Of a stretch of 64,000 bases of DNA, positions 1-11,900 are shown one piece after another (position 1 is the stretch's first letter; every line of letters starts with the position of its first letter). This DNA comes from Antilocapra americana (lineage: Eukaryota; Chordata; Mammalia; Artiodactyla; Antilocapridae). The notes beneath the pieces were generated by a model. That model was not told where the DNA came from and ran no database searches. It saw nothing but the letters and a program-made list of their open reading frames with translations. The stretch lies in NCBI GenBank assembly GCA_007570785.1, contig ML661900.1:7565570-7629569 (forward strand), read 5' to 3'. A program made the translations under genes and the position numbers.

Positions 1-2340
1 GAAGTAAGCAGTTTCAATAAAAAAGAGAGGCCAGGAGTCAAATTTGTGTGGGAGGAAGTAAAGATGGGTGGTGTGGGAGCAGGGACAACAGATACCATTT
101 CTTCTTACATGCTTTGAATGTGAGATTTGGAGGCCAGAAATGAGAAGAGGAAAAATCTTTTTTATGTAAAGGAATAATGGCATTTTCAGAAGAGGAAAAA
201 AATGAATGTAAAGGAGAAAATGAGTTTGCTGCAGAAGGAAATGGTTTAACTTTTGAAACAGAAAGAGCAATAATAAAGAAAGCTGTTCCAAAGAATGTAG
301 ATAATTCTTGGAATGTTGTAAACCTTGTAAAAGAACAAGAACTTCTTCCTTTCTTTCCTTTCTACTTTGAAAGAAAAAAATAGAAAATGGGTAAGATAAA
401 TAACAATGGAATATAAAGCCTAACAAATGTTAATTTGTACTGCTAGAACCTCAGTTATTCTGGAACTTTGCAGATCAGCATCAATGACTACATCCTGTAT
501 GAGCTGTCACTGAACCCTCTCTATGGATCTCAGAGGAACTGCACAGGAAAATCATAGTGTAAGAAGACCAAGGTGAAAACAAAGTAAAATAAAACTCACT
601 GCTGCTGCTATTGTAACCACTATTCCTACTACTACTACTGATAATAAAGACAATAATTAACTGCTAAAGATTGGGAAATTCCTAAAGATCTCCCTTCTGA
701 ATAGAACTGGTTTATATAAAAAGGCCTAAAAAGACGGTACCTTTCCTAAAAAAAGGAAACTGGTGAAATTCTGAAGGCATTTCTGAATATGAAATTTATG
801 CTGGAAAGTAATTCAGAGCATGTGATCCAACTCTTCACTACTGTGTCCTTTTAGCTCCTCAACTAACTTATGAGAGTAAAGGTTATGACTACAATGGCCA
901 GAGGGGAACTCTTCTTTTTCCATAATCTATTTTTTTTAAAAAACTTTCAAAAACAGGAGAATCTCTAGCATTTGCAACAGCAACCATAGCCCACAGGATG
1001 AAAACATTTTTTGCCTTGGTGACCCAAAAAGACAAGGCATGTTGAGCTTTGATATTTTTCTTAGTGGATATATTCCCTCAACCAGAAGTTGATCTCTTAA
1101 TGCTTTTCACTGTTCCTCTAATAGATACTTTCTGGGAAGCTAGACTAAGAGCTAAAATATTTTGGTGGCATTATATGAACATATTATCATTGTCATTCTT
1201 TTCTGAAATCATGTCATGATAATGATTCCTTATCAGGTATACCTTTTGTTTCAAGATTACTAAGTTCTGCCAAATTTCCAGTATGTAGGGTTTATCTGCT
1301 ACTGACAAGGAGCAGAGAGATGTTCATAGTAGCTTAGAGGTTGGACCAGAATATCACCAGTATCTCTAGAGTTCCAAGGTTACATGAAGTTTGTGCTTCC
1401 TATGAGAAAGGACTGTGAACCTGTGTCATCTTAGCTCCAAAGCTAAACTCACAAGGCCTGACTCCTTGGAAGATATTGTATGTTGGGGGGAGGCAGGGAA
1501 TGTTTACAGTACTCCAAGCACAGTCTGCTGCTTGATCCTTGAAGCTCCCAAGACATCAAGATGATTATTTCTTTCCATAATAAGCTTACGAAAGGTGAAT
1601 TTTTTTGGCCTGGGGATTGGTGTGAGTTTCATTCACAGCCTGCTTTGTTGTACTCCCTTTAAGAGTGGAAAGTGTATATGTCATCTCTAATTGGAACTCC
1701 CAGACAGAAATGATGCCATCAGGGAACTTAAAATATGTGGCCGTTTGAATCACCCTGCAGACCAACCATATTGCTATAAAGCAAATAATTTACATTTAAA
1801 TAACTTATCTGCATTCACCTAATTTAAAAGTAATCTTTATTCTTTCTCAACTAATCCCCAAACTTATGGACTAGTTTGATCATATTTGTGCAATAAAATT
1901 GAAATTTTCAGATATGGTAGGTAATCAATTTTAGTCACCTCATCTGCGTCTCCAATCTCATTACAGATTGCAATTTTCAGTGCAGATTACATGATGACCC
2001 ATCAGTGGCTTTGTTGTTTCTGAATTACCGATTCCTTGCCTACTGCCAGATAAGAACAAAGCCTATGCATCAGCCTGACAGCTTGCAAACAGAAAATGGG
2101 CTGGTAGGATTGGATTTAAATCCCAGGTGTAGGGGATAATTACCACATCACTCATGCAGTAACTGAAAAATGGTATTTCAACAAGAAAAATTACATTCCT
2201 TTTATAGTGCCAACAGAAATCATTATTTGAGGCTTCACACTGATTCACTGTATCATTACATGTGCACTGTACTCATTAAATGTAAGGTCTGTTCCAACAT
2301 AAAAAAGTTATTGTTTTTGGTACTTTGGTGGAGCAGGTAG
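1..2340. other. No gene or repeat recognised
   Basis: AT-rich sequence with only short chance reading frames, the longest a 68-codon lysine/glutamate-rich frame at 177-383 with no recognisable domain. I see no young SINE, LINE or LTR here. Decayed old repeats cannot be excluded by eye. Confidence 0.5.
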
Positions 2341-3000
2341 CTTCAATTTAAGGTTTGTGGGACCTTGATGGTGTAGAGGTCGTTTGGACTCTAATATATA
2401 CCGTGCAAGAAAAACGACAACCCAGACGCAGAGCTTCCAACCGGCTCCTATTACAGGAGGCGTGGATGGATAGTACGAAAGAAAATGGAGTATAAATCTT
2501 TTGTTTCAAAAACCCCAACCATTTAACCCTACAGTCTGTCCAGAGGAAGAGGACAAATAATAATTCAAATCTTCTTGACAGAGCGATGCCGCAGAGTGCA
2601 TATTTTACCATTAGCTTTGAAATCATTGAAGCTCAACACACAGGTTCTAAAGGACGGAAGGATGGAGACCGTATTCGTTTGAAAAATCGTTAACGAAGAC
2701 AGTGGCAGACATACTGGAAATGCACTCCTCACCCTGGCGTTTGGTCTGTCAGCCACGAGGCTGCAGTTGTTTCTCAATGATTGTGCAAGCAGCACAATAA
2801 TGAGAGAGATGGGTGGATCGTCTGCACATGCAGAAGGCTATGTGCGGACCGCTGAGAGCAGCAACCCGAGCTGTATTCATCGGAGCCCGAGCTACGTTTA
2901 TGGCCAACTGGCTTTCTCATGAAGATAATCAGAACAGTACAAAAGAGGAAGTACCCTCAGATTTGCTGTGTCCCTGCACACACTCCAAGGGAAGGCACTG
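2341..3000. other. CpG-dense unique sequence, candidate regulatory or conserved element
   Basis: I count 23 CpG dinucleotides in these 660 bases, whereas the surrounding sequence is strongly CpG-poor. No repeat family is recognised. Small reading frames exist on the minus strand (92 and 76 codons), but they look random and have no known domain. Retained CpGs suggest either constraint or low methylation, as in a regulatory element. A decayed retrocopy of a GC-richer gene is an alternative. Function is inference. Confidence 0.35.
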
Positions 3001-3417
3001 ATGATAGGTAAGATAGATAGAAAGATAGATAAATGACAGGATTTTAGGTGTCAGCTCACAGCTTCTCAGCCTTGAATTTATAAATTAATGTAATGAGCCT
3101 AACTCTCTTTCCATGGGTAGAGAATAAGACACTGTGTGGAGAGGCTTAAAGTGCAAGCGTGAAGAGCTGAAATGTCTTTCTAATTCTCTGTTCCTCTCAT
3201 CTTTATAGTCTTTTTGTCTTGACAGTTTCTTTAGAGTGGCTAAGGCCTTACCAGTGCTGATGCAGGCTGTGTGTGTGGGAATCATGCAAGGTTTTCTAAT
3301 TTCCTTCCAAGTCGGGGAAGATACTGCCAGCAACAGACTTAATTTTCTGAGAGCTAGCTCCTATCCACTTGTTTTCCAGGAGAAAATGCACCTAACAAAC
3401 CTTAAAGTGGTATGTAT

Positions 3418-3660
3418 ATAGACATATGCTACCTGCCCTCAAAGAGCTTATAGTCTATTTCAAAAAGAGGGATGCAGGATAAATATATATACAATAACAA
3501 AAGGTTAAAAGTATCAGGGGCTGAATAACTGGGACACGAGTCCTACAAAAGAGGCAGTAACCCTGGCTGAGGGAGGGTGCATGCAGGAGGAGGAGCAGTA
3601 AGGGAGACAGACCTTAAATGAACCAGGAGGCCCGAGGAAGCTCCAATAATAAAATCTTCT
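3418..3660 (-). repeat. L2-like fragment (antisense)
   Basis: The wording resembles the antisense of the L2 3' region: a stretch like 'cctgccctcaaagagcttatagtc' (shortened sense: gain in length of stored pool) followed by an A/G-rich body. It is heavily decayed, and boundaries and family are tentative. Confidence 0.35.
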
Positions 3661-3794
3661 TTCATGATAAGACCACAAGGTATTATGCTGCTCTCCTAGA
3701 CATAGTTTTCAAAGATAGAGACTGGTGACGTTGCTGGTATTTATCAAGCATTCAAAATGCATTAATCTGACCCTTAATCACGATAAAAATAAAC

Positions 3795-4000
3795 ATTTAT
3801 GTGTGTGCACATTTTATGTAAGGCACAGTGCATAGTCTTTAAGCCAATTTATCTCAGTTAATTCTCATGCCAATCCTATGAGGTTATCATCACCCCATTT
3901 CAAATAGGTGGAATTTGTTACTCTGCCAAGGGACAGAGCCAGGATTTGAACTGAGCATGTCTTTCTACAGAGCCTGTTTTCTTAATCATTCCCCTATATA
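3795..4000 (+). repeat. MIR SINE fragment
   Basis: Resembles the MIR core: a 'ttaattctcatgccaatcc' type motif, then 'cctatgaggttatcatcacccc', then a decayed 'ctctgccaagggacagagccaggatttgaact' type end. This is an ancient mammalian tRNA-derived SINE. No intact A/B box promoter is expected or seen. Confidence 0.7.
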
Positions 4001-4066
4001 GTTACAAGGTCTTCACAGGCATTATGCTCTAACATTTTGTTCTGATGTATAAAGCTAACACTACCT

Positions 4067-4276
4067 GAAAAGTAAAAGTTTTAGTTACTCCATCGTGTCC
4101 AACTCTTAGTGACCCCATGGACTACAGTCTGCCAGGTTCCTCTGTCCATGGAATTCTCCAGGCAAAAGTACTGGGGTGGGTTGCCATTCCCTTCTCCAGG
4201 GGATCTTCCTGACCCAGGGATCGAACCCAGGTCTCCTGTACTGCAAGCGGATTCTTGCAGTACAGGTAGGGTTTTC
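4067..4276 (-). mobile_element. Bov-tA type SINE
   Basis: Minus-orientation Bov-tA: the block about 'gtccaactcttagtgacccc' through 'ccaggggatcttcctgaccc' is diagnostic. It is flanked by a 10-bp direct repeat AACACTACCT (4057-4066 and 4277-4286), consistent with a target-site duplication. The tRNA-derived head is missing. In its place is a perfect 12-bp foldback (see the repeat at 4236-4265). Such SINEs are mobilised by BovB machinery. Confidence 0.85.
4236..4265. repeat. Perfect 12-bp inverted repeat at the SINE 5' end
   Basis: The arms CTGTACTGCAAG and CTTGCAGTACAG are separated by 6 bases (CGGATT). They lie where the SINE would normally run into its tRNA-like head, so the second arm looks templated from the first (snap-back) rather than inherited. 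Confidence 0.8.
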
Positions 4277-5049
4277 AACACTACCTAGCCCCAGTCATTT
4301 GATAACTAAAACACTCATGGTCATGGCCATTTTAAAATGATTTGAGGATCTAATTAACAGTCATAACAGCACATATCTCAGGTGTGGGTCAAATCAAATT
4401 TTCTTTGAAGAGCACACTCTGAGCTCCAGCTATGCACTATTTAAATTCTGTGTTGTTGGTGGCATTTCGTTCTATTTCTTGAAATGCAAAGCATAACCTA
4501 TTCCACCCACTCAGAAACTCAACAAACTTAAAGAGATAAGTCCCTTTGCGAAGAAGCCTTAGAGGAATTTTTTTCCCCTAGGCTTATCAGGGAGAACAAT
4601 GCGTGTTCGATTCTGGATCAGGTGGTCATATTAGAAAATGCATTAAAATGCAGGCTGACAAACAAGACCAAATGCAAAATTACCATTCTGTTCTGCTCCT
4701 GACAGCACTGTGGAGAATGGGATTTCTCTGTATTCATGCCATTGGGGCCTTACATGGCATGGTTTAATTGGGGGTCAACATGTGGCTGAACTGCAGACTG
4801 TAAGCTGTGTTCGAAATTAAGACTGACCAGACATGAATGCTGTTTCCCACCTGTGCAGTCCCCGCAGGGCAGAAGCTAAATTTTCCACATGAAGGTTCCT
4901 GCACCCTCGCAGCACTCCATCTCTGGTCGCACTTCTTCTGCAGCTCCTAATTTAGTAAGAAACCGAGCAGCCACATTCATCTAAGAAGCCCTGTGCAGGG
5001 AGGCTGATCAAACGCCTCCCCTATGTGAACAAATTGGCTGCGCCCAGAG

Positions 5050-6220
5050 TAAGAAACTCTGCTGTGTATTCTTAAAAGGAATGTGATCAGAGCGTGTGTG
5101 ATTTACAAACTATCCAGTATTTTTATTGCAACATGAAAATAAATGGATTTGGTCCCTGTGGCAGCTCAGTTCTTTCTCCGGGGCTGGAGGGGTTGCCTGT
5201 TTGGCCCTGTGGTGTGCCCTCGTGAGGGTGGTGAGAAAGCAGCTGCTTACATTACCTGGAAGGACTCCCTTTAAAAGCTTCTCTTGCTCTAAAGAACTTT
5301 GCTGCTTAATTTTGTTTTTCCTGAACATGTTAGGTTTTGCCCGTTGGTGCTGCCTCCTGCCGCCTCATTGTCCACCGCTGGGTTGTACGATGTTTGCATG
5401 CTTGGGAAAGGTGCTGGACAAATTACACAGGATATCTCACTGTGTGGGAGTCAGGGCCAGGCCAGGAAGACCTCAGAGCATCAGCGACTGGTGCTCCTCC
5501 AGCCTAGGAGGTAGGGTTAGGAGTGGGGAGGCGCTCCTAACCCCATGCCGTGGCCACGCACAAATAAGTGAAATGACTAGCCTGAAGCCACCCTGAAAGG
5601 GAAAGCCAAGTACAGAGTGAAGTTGAACAGAAAGCATATGAGGGCTTCCCGCACCACACTGCTGCAGCTTTCTTCCTTTGTTGAAAGTGGCAAAATGGCT
5701 TTACGTTGTTCAGGATGGGAAAGAGGTTTCCCTTGCTTCCCATGTTCTGATCCCAGGGTTAATATCCGCTTCCATGATTTTAACTCGCCCCTCTTAAACA
5801 CTACTGGGGGAATGGGACAATAAAGTCTGTCCCCTCTGGGCAAGGCCAGAATGCAGGGAAGCAGACAGAGAAGTTAACTGTCTGCCTGGCGTTTGCAAGT
5901 GGCAAACGCGGCCATGCACCTTCAAAGAATGTGTTCCACTTTGAACTGTTCAGTGGTCTGAATGTGAGGAAACTGTTGGATCTTTCACAATGAAACACAA
6001 ATCCTGTTAGAGTTTTCAGAATTCTGGGACAGCCAATAGAGCCATTTTAGACATATTCACTGCTTAACCAAAGACATGAAGTTTACATTTCTGTCCTAAC
6101 CTTAACTTACTTAAGTCAGATGTTTCATAAGACTCAATCTGAAGGGATTTTTGGCACAGCAGACTATTTCTGAGCTTTCCCTAACTATTCTTAAACCCAA
6201 AGGCTCTGTACAATTGCTCT
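5050..6220. other. No gene or repeat recognised; mostly unique sequence
   Basis: Reading frames up to 156 codons (5126-5596, plus) exist, but overlapping frames of similar size occur on both strands and none shows a domain, which points to chance. There is a perfect hairpin at 5889-5909. No recognisable young repeat. Confidence 0.45.
5889..5909. repeat. Short CpG-containing hairpin
   Basis: GCGTTTGC and GCAAACGC are perfect 8-base arms around a 5-base loop (AAGTG) within repeat-free sequence. Function unknown. Confidence 0.7.
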
Positions 6221-6224
6221 TAGG

Positions 6225-7560
6225 TTGGCTCCTTCACTTAATATTTATTAATTACTTACCAACAATAAAACCCTAGGTTGGGTGCTCAGGGGAAGATAAA
6301 CAGTACCTGATTCTACTTTCAATCAGTTTATAATCTCATAGAGGTTTTAAGGCTCCCAAGCTGGCTACAATGTCAATAGAAAGAAGTCTGAAACACAGAC
6401 CCTGGAAGACTGGGGTCATTTTTTTCCCCCTTTTATTGTTTTTGCCATACAATGCCATGATATCACCATGGGTTTACATATGCTCCCCCTCCAGAACCCC
6501 CCTCCCTCCTCCCTCCCCCCGGGAAATCTCGATGCACCAGCCCCGAGCATCAATCCTGGGCTGGCGATTGATTAGACATATGATAATTAACATGTTTCAA
6601 TGCCATTTTCCCATATCATCCCACCCTTACCCTCATCCACAGAGTCCACGAGTCTATTCTATACATCTGCGTTCCTTTTGCTGTCTCGCATGCTGGGTTC
6701 TCATTACCGTCCTTCTAAATTCCATATATATGTGTTGGGCATATACACCGAGGAAACCAGAATTGAAAGAGCCACATGTACCCCAATGTTCATCGCAGCA
6801 TTGTTTACAATAGCCAGGACATGGAAGCAACCTAGATGCCCATCAGCTGACGAATGGATAAGAAAGCTGTGGTACATATACACAATGGAATATTACTCAG
6901 CATTAAAAAAAATTCATTTGAAGCAGTTCTACTCAGATGGACGAAACTGGAGCCCATTATCCAGAGTGAAGTCAGCCAGAAGCAAAAACAACAATACAGT
7001 ATATTAACACATATATATGGGGTCATTTTTAATGGAGGTGACAAGAGAAAGATTCTTAAAGGAGGTGCCTTTGAGTCAAGTCATAACGAAAGGGGAGAAT
7101 TTTTTGAAGGGCATAGATGAGAAAATGAATTATAGATGGAAGAAGAAGAAAAGAGAACTATGCAGTGAGGTTAGAACATAGGTAGTATGATCAGCAGTTG
7201 GGGAAGGCAGATGCCAATGCTGGCTTGTATTTCATTTGCTTGTTAATAGGAAAGTAGGATGCTCAAGCCCAGTTGCTCAGGAGACTGCCATAAGCAAAGC
7301 AATGTTTTAGGAAGGTACATCTGGAACTAGAAGCAGGGGGACCAGTAAAAAGAATAAGGGCTCAAATGAGAGTAGGAGTGTTGGAGAAGGTAAAGGGGAG
7401 ACCAATGTGAGAGGCATGGGGGCTTGTTGAACTCCGTGCCAGGACACAGCCCACTGAGCCTTGAGCCAGAGTAGATGGCCACGCCTAACAGAAAGCAGGA
7501 AGGTAGGAACCAAAGAGGAACGCAGAGAAAGGGCAGAAAAAGATGATTCAAATCAGTATT
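6225..7560 (-). repeat. Old L2 copy (antisense), split by an L1 insertion
   Basis: 6225-6410 resembles the antisense of the L2 3' end (a 'cttaatatttattaattactta' type start). 7031-7560 continues with 'aaggaggtgcctttgagtcaa' and 'ctagaagcagggggaccag' type motifs of the antisense L2 body. The younger L1 at 6424-7017 sits between the two parts. Boundaries are approximate. Confidence 0.55.
6424..7017 (-). mobile_element. 5'-inverted (twin-primed) L1, 3' end only
   Basis: Two L1 segments point in opposite directions. 6424-6736 is antisense L1 3'UTR, including the C-rich strand of the G-tract at 6497-6520. 6737-7020 is sense-strand ORF2 end, matching 43355-43639 of the intact L1 in this window. 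Both ends carry TGGGGTCATTTTT (6411-6423 and 7018-7030), a perfect 13-bp target-site duplication. Read on the minus strand the order is flank, inverted 5' part, 3'UTR, A-rich tail, which is the product expected from twin priming. The plus strand at the nick reads TTTTT/AA. It is non-coding and too short for any function. Confidence 0.92.
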
Positions 7561-7879
7561 GAGTATTGTAAGGGACCCAAAAAGAAGAGAGTTTTTTTCC
7601 CCCAAAATAGAGGTCTGAAGTCAATAACATCAAATACTGTAAGGTCAATGATAAGAATGATAAATAACCATTGGAATGCAAAATTGGGAAGTCATTGTTC
7701 ACTGCCAAGAGAATTTCAGATTACTAACAGTAAGGGGTGAGAGATGGCAGGGGCATCTGCTCGCAGCTCTGTCTTTAAAATATTTGGGCCTGTAATTTGG
7801 AGAGAATGTGAGGAAAATAAGCATTAATATGTGGATAATGGCAAAGAGAAAGAGGCATGATTTTTCCTGAGAGCATTTT

Positions 7880-8000
7880 TTTGTTTTGATTGTGCCATGA
7901 AGTATGTGGGATCTTAGTCTGAAGACTAAGGATCAAACCTACACCCCTTGAATTGGAAGTACAGAGTCTTAACCACTGGACCACCAGGGAAGTCCCTCTG
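7880..8000 (-). mobile_element. CHR-type tRNA-derived SINE
   Basis: Ends in the diagnostic 'ccactggaccaccagggaagt' block with an upstream T-rich tail, in minus orientation. GAGAGCATTTT (7869-7879) and GAGAGTATTTT (8001-8011) form a target-site duplication with one mismatch. CHR elements are cetartiodactyl tRNA-Glu-like SINEs, and the box-like sequences here are part of the SINE, not a tRNA gene. Confidence 0.8.
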
Positions 8001-8084
8001 GAGAGTATTTTGGTGGTAAGAACTTGATTGGGAATCCCCTTAGATTACAAAAGCAATGACATTTTATTTGAACTTGTTTTAAGG

Positions 8085-8362
8085 AAATGTATATTGTTGA
8101 TTTAAAAAATGATCTACAGGAATGCTTACTACAAATCTTTATATAATGGTGAAAAATTTGAAGTAACCTAAATGAATTCTGATATATCTATCACAGAACT
8201 TAGGACTACACAGCCCTATGAAGATGTGCTTAAAAGAAAAAAAAGGCTCATGACACAAATAAAGAGGAGTTTATCATTTGTCAGTTATTAAGTGAGTTAA
8301 ACAGATTATAAGGCAATAATCAAGGTGTGATTTCATTTTTGAATGCAATTATACATACTGCA
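8085..8362 (+). repeat. Old L1 (L1M-like) ORF2 3' fragment
   Basis: A decayed sense L1 ORF2 end: 'gtaacctaaatgaattctgat' followed by a motif like 'agccctatgaagatgtgc' matches the pattern of the L1 C-terminal coding region and early 3'UTR. No open frame remains. The family assignment is by eye. Confidence 0.5.
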
Positions 8363-8480
8363 AGCACACCATATATATATATATATGAATGTACATATAT
8401 TTACATGTAATACACACACACACATATATATATATACACACACATTTTATATATATATGTATATATATATATAAGGTGTG
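8362..8480. repeat. Compound AT/CA microsatellite
   Basis: Alternating (TA)n and (CA)n runs with interruptions directly upstream of a SINE. Confidence 0.95.
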
Positions 8481-8482
8481 TG

Positions 8483-8684
8483 TTAGTTGTTCAGTCGTGC
8501 CTGACTCTTTGTGACCCCGTGGACTGCAGCCCACCAGGCTCCTCTGTCCATGAGATTTTCCAAGCAAGGATATTGGAGTGGGTTGCCATTTCCTTCTCCA
8601 GGGGATATTCCCAACCCAGGGATTGAATCCTGGTCTCCTGCCCTGCAGGCAGATTCTTTACCGACTGAGCTACAAGGGAACACC
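8483..8684 (-). mobile_element. Bov-tA SINE
   Basis: Full-length-looking minus copy, from 'gttagttgttcagtcgtgcc' to the tRNA-like head ending 'gactgagctacaagggaa'. It forms an inverted pair with the SINE at 8789-8960 across a CA microsatellite. Confidence 0.93.
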
Positions 8685-8732
8685 CATATATATACATACA
8701 TATATATATATACATACACATACACACGCACG

Positions 8733-8787
<55 letters not shown>
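8685..8787. repeat. (TA/CA)n microsatellite
   Basis: ATAC/TATA-rich start, then CACACGCACG transitions, then an uninterrupted run of about 24 CA units up to 8785. It lies between two oppositely oriented SINEs. Length polymorphism is likely. Confidence 0.97.
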
Positions 8788-8788
<1 letters not shown>

Positions 8789-8960
8789 GGGGCTTCCCTT
8801 GTGGCTGCAATGCGAGAGACCTGGGTTTGATCCCTGGGTTGGGAAGATCCCCTGGAGAAGGGAAAGGCTCCCCACTCCAGTATTCTAGCCTGGAGAATTC
8901 CATGGACTGTATAGTCCATGGGGTTGCAAAGAGTCGGATACAACTGAGAGACTTTCACTT
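8789..8960 (+). mobile_element. Bov-tA SINE with deleted head segment
   Basis: Plus orientation, 'ggggcttcccttgtggct' to 'actgagagactttcactt'. The usual stretch between 'gtggct' and 'caatgc' (about 20 bases of the tRNA-like A-box region) is missing, so this copy probably lacks an intact internal Pol III promoter. Confidence 0.9.
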
Positions 8961-8964
8961 ATAC

Positions 8965-11900
8965 ATTAAGAATGTATATATATGTGTCCTATATATAGCC
9001 AGATATTTTTGTTTGCCTCCTCAAACGCACGTTATACACATCTCTACCTTATTTTCTGCCTCTTGCTTTCTCATATATTTGAATGGCCTTGCAAGCTCTC
9101 TTGTGCTATAGTAGGGTTAGGACAATCAAGACTGCGTCAGGAGATTTGAGGGAGTGAAAGGAGAGAAGGTCTGTGGACGTAAGTCACCACCTCCATCCCA
9201 GTGTTGTTACCTTGTCTCTTTGCCTTCCAAAGTACTCAACTCCTTATCCACACGGCATTCTTGCCAAAGTTCTCGGCTCTGAGTTCTAGGACTGCTGTTT
9301 TCTGTCACACCTTTAGGTTCAGGGCTAATAAAAAACAGATAATAGATATGATGCACTATGCCTTATGGTTCCTCTACATCCTGTTTACACTTTGATAATA
9401 TCTCTTTATTGAACCCTTTAGTTTAGTCTAATATGAGTTTGCCTAATTTTAGTGGGATCTTGCATCATATGTGACATCAATCTTATACAAATTATTTCTT
9501 CAACTTGGAGAATTCAAGGTTTGCCTGGAGAAGTTTAATTCATTTAGTCTGGTTTGTGCTGCTAGAAGTTTATACAATTTTAGGGGCCCTCATCAAGAAA
9601 AATAATACAAATTTATAAATATAGATCTAGGCATAATAGGTATTTAGAATGAGAAAGTAAATGATAACATGCTACACATTTTAAAAACTATATTAAATAT
9701 TTACCATACTGGAGAAAATAGAATAATGCTTTTATTAATCAACCTTTTGACACAGCTCTGTAATATGGTTTTGCTCACATATTCTTTGTTTCTTTATATG
9801 AAAACAATTTTGTAATCTTGTTTTCACTAGAGAAAACACAAAGATAAGCTGATCTTTCCTCTAATATGGATGACAAATATTTTGATATTTAGGAAACTTC
9901 ATTAAGCTTCATAACATTACAAGATCATGTCATTTTTTAGGAATGTGACAATCTGAGAGAAACATCTCTCTAATATTATTCATATATATATATAATATAT
10001 ATATATTCTAAGACTTTAAGGCATTATTGAGTGTATTCCAGGGAGGAGAGAATACACTTTTTTTTCATTTTGACCACTCATCAATGAGATCAAATCCTCT
10101 TAGATTCCTAATTTTATACACTGAATGACTGGAAGAATTTTCCACAGATTTACTTTTTTGTTCTGCACATTTTAAATCTTGTTTCTTTACCTCCATCCAC
10201 ATTCCTATAGTGTCAGTTCCATAGGAAATATTCATATCAAGATACAAACTCTGGCCCTGCACCGTTGTGTCCCAACCCTGAGTGAGTTGACACTGTATAT
10301 CAGAGGAATATCCTAGAACTCGTATATACACTGTGATGGCTAGCAATAACTTATCTACATAGGAGTATGACTGCAAACCACAGAAACGTATCCCACTAAC
10401 CCAAACTATTTCCGAGTCTACTTTCTCCTAATTACATTCTAAAAAGGATGTGGCCTCTCCAAGCCCACCTGAACCAAAAGGGAGTGTGTTGGAGGGGATG
10501 TTGGAGTAAGAAAAAAAGAAAAATGATCTTAATACTGCACAGAACACAAGACCATAGAACACAGTGGAAGAGATCCATGCAACTGCAAGGCCCTGAAGTA
10601 TGAGCTTCATTAGTAAGCCCACTTCAGAGGTGTAGATGCTCTCCTTGAGTCTCCTGTCTCCCAGACATAGCTCCTTACATTCCATACACTATAAGCAGAG
10701 TTAGTCCCCTATCTCTGTATTCTTATAGTTTCTGGAAGATTCTTCTTTATAAATATCTTCTTATTATAGTAGCATTAATGGTTTAAAAACAATTTGTCTA
10801 TAAGATCTTGATTTTGTCTTAGTTAACAAAGATGTAGAACCTGGCAACTGATGAAACTTACACCTTTGTGCAGATGTTCAATAAATTTTTTCTTTTAAAT
10901 TAATAGACTGACTAAATGATATGTGATGAGATAAATAATCATCAAAAAAAAGAGACATAAAAATTCAAAGCATGATCATAGAATGGAAAAAGTCAACTAA
11001 AAGAGGATGAAACAAATCTTAAAGAAATAGAGCAATGACACAGTAGAGAAGAGAAAATTAAGTTTTCAAAAGATGCCTTTATCCTCTCAAAAAGGGAAGG
11101 TGGATAAATCATAGCTAAAATGAAGGGCTATAACTGAGATTTCAAGTATAAGAGACCAATCAAAAAAGACATTGATAGAAGTACATCATGCAATCAAAAA
11201 GGAGCAAACAATAGATGGTGACAAAGGACTCAAAGCTATTATGTAACTAGCTCAAAATCTGTAATTCCTTTTAGTAGTTCTGCTCCTTGCAAAAATCTAT
11301 TTTGGCAATCCAGCCACTATCATCAGACAGAGATTATTAAAATGTTTCAATAGAGAATTCAATCTCCTGAGCCATTACCAGGAGAACCAAAGTTCTCCAT
11401 CAAATATCTTGATAGCATTATGTGGACCAAACAATATAGCTACAGATTCAATCCTGCCCATAGGCAACCAGCATGTAACCTTTATTTCAACACCATTCAA
11501 CATCTATAAAAATTATGAAGAAGGACTCTGCTCCCTCCCCATCACCTCCAATGAACTACATTACAGATCTACAGGTGGGGCCAAGGAGAGCTGGGAATTG
11601 CATTACTGTGTGAAGTTTATTAAACATGTTAATTTGTTTATGTCAGAGTGATATATTCATTATTCTAAAACTAACATGATTAGCCCTTAATGTGTCAATA
11701 GAGGGAATGCCAAATTAAGAATTGATGGGTTAAGAGAAAAACGATTAAGAAATCAGTCAATTGATGTGATTTGCACAGGGCCTCTGACCAATAAAGGTGG
11801 AAAGACAAAGGTACTAATGATAAGGCAAGTTCCCATCTCACCTATTTGTAGCCTGCCTCTAATACAGAGCTCTATCCTACCACAGCTAGAATTCTCTCTC

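Noticed and set aside
3002..3036. GATA-type tetranucleotide run
   Set aside because: It has only a few imperfect units and is too short to be called a notable microsatellite.
5126..5596. 156-codon plus-strand frame
   Set aside because: It has no recognisable domain, overlaps similar-sized frames on both strands and shows no supporting gene structure.
8483..9111. Reading frames of up to 177 codons around 8.5-9.1 kb
   Set aside because: They are translations of SINE sequence joined through the CA microsatellite (CVCVCV or THTHTH runs).
10065..10685. Two adjacent minus-strand frames (103 and 85 codons)
   Set aside because: The composition is not absurd for protein, but I recognise no domain and no splice or promoter context. 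A translated search would decide.
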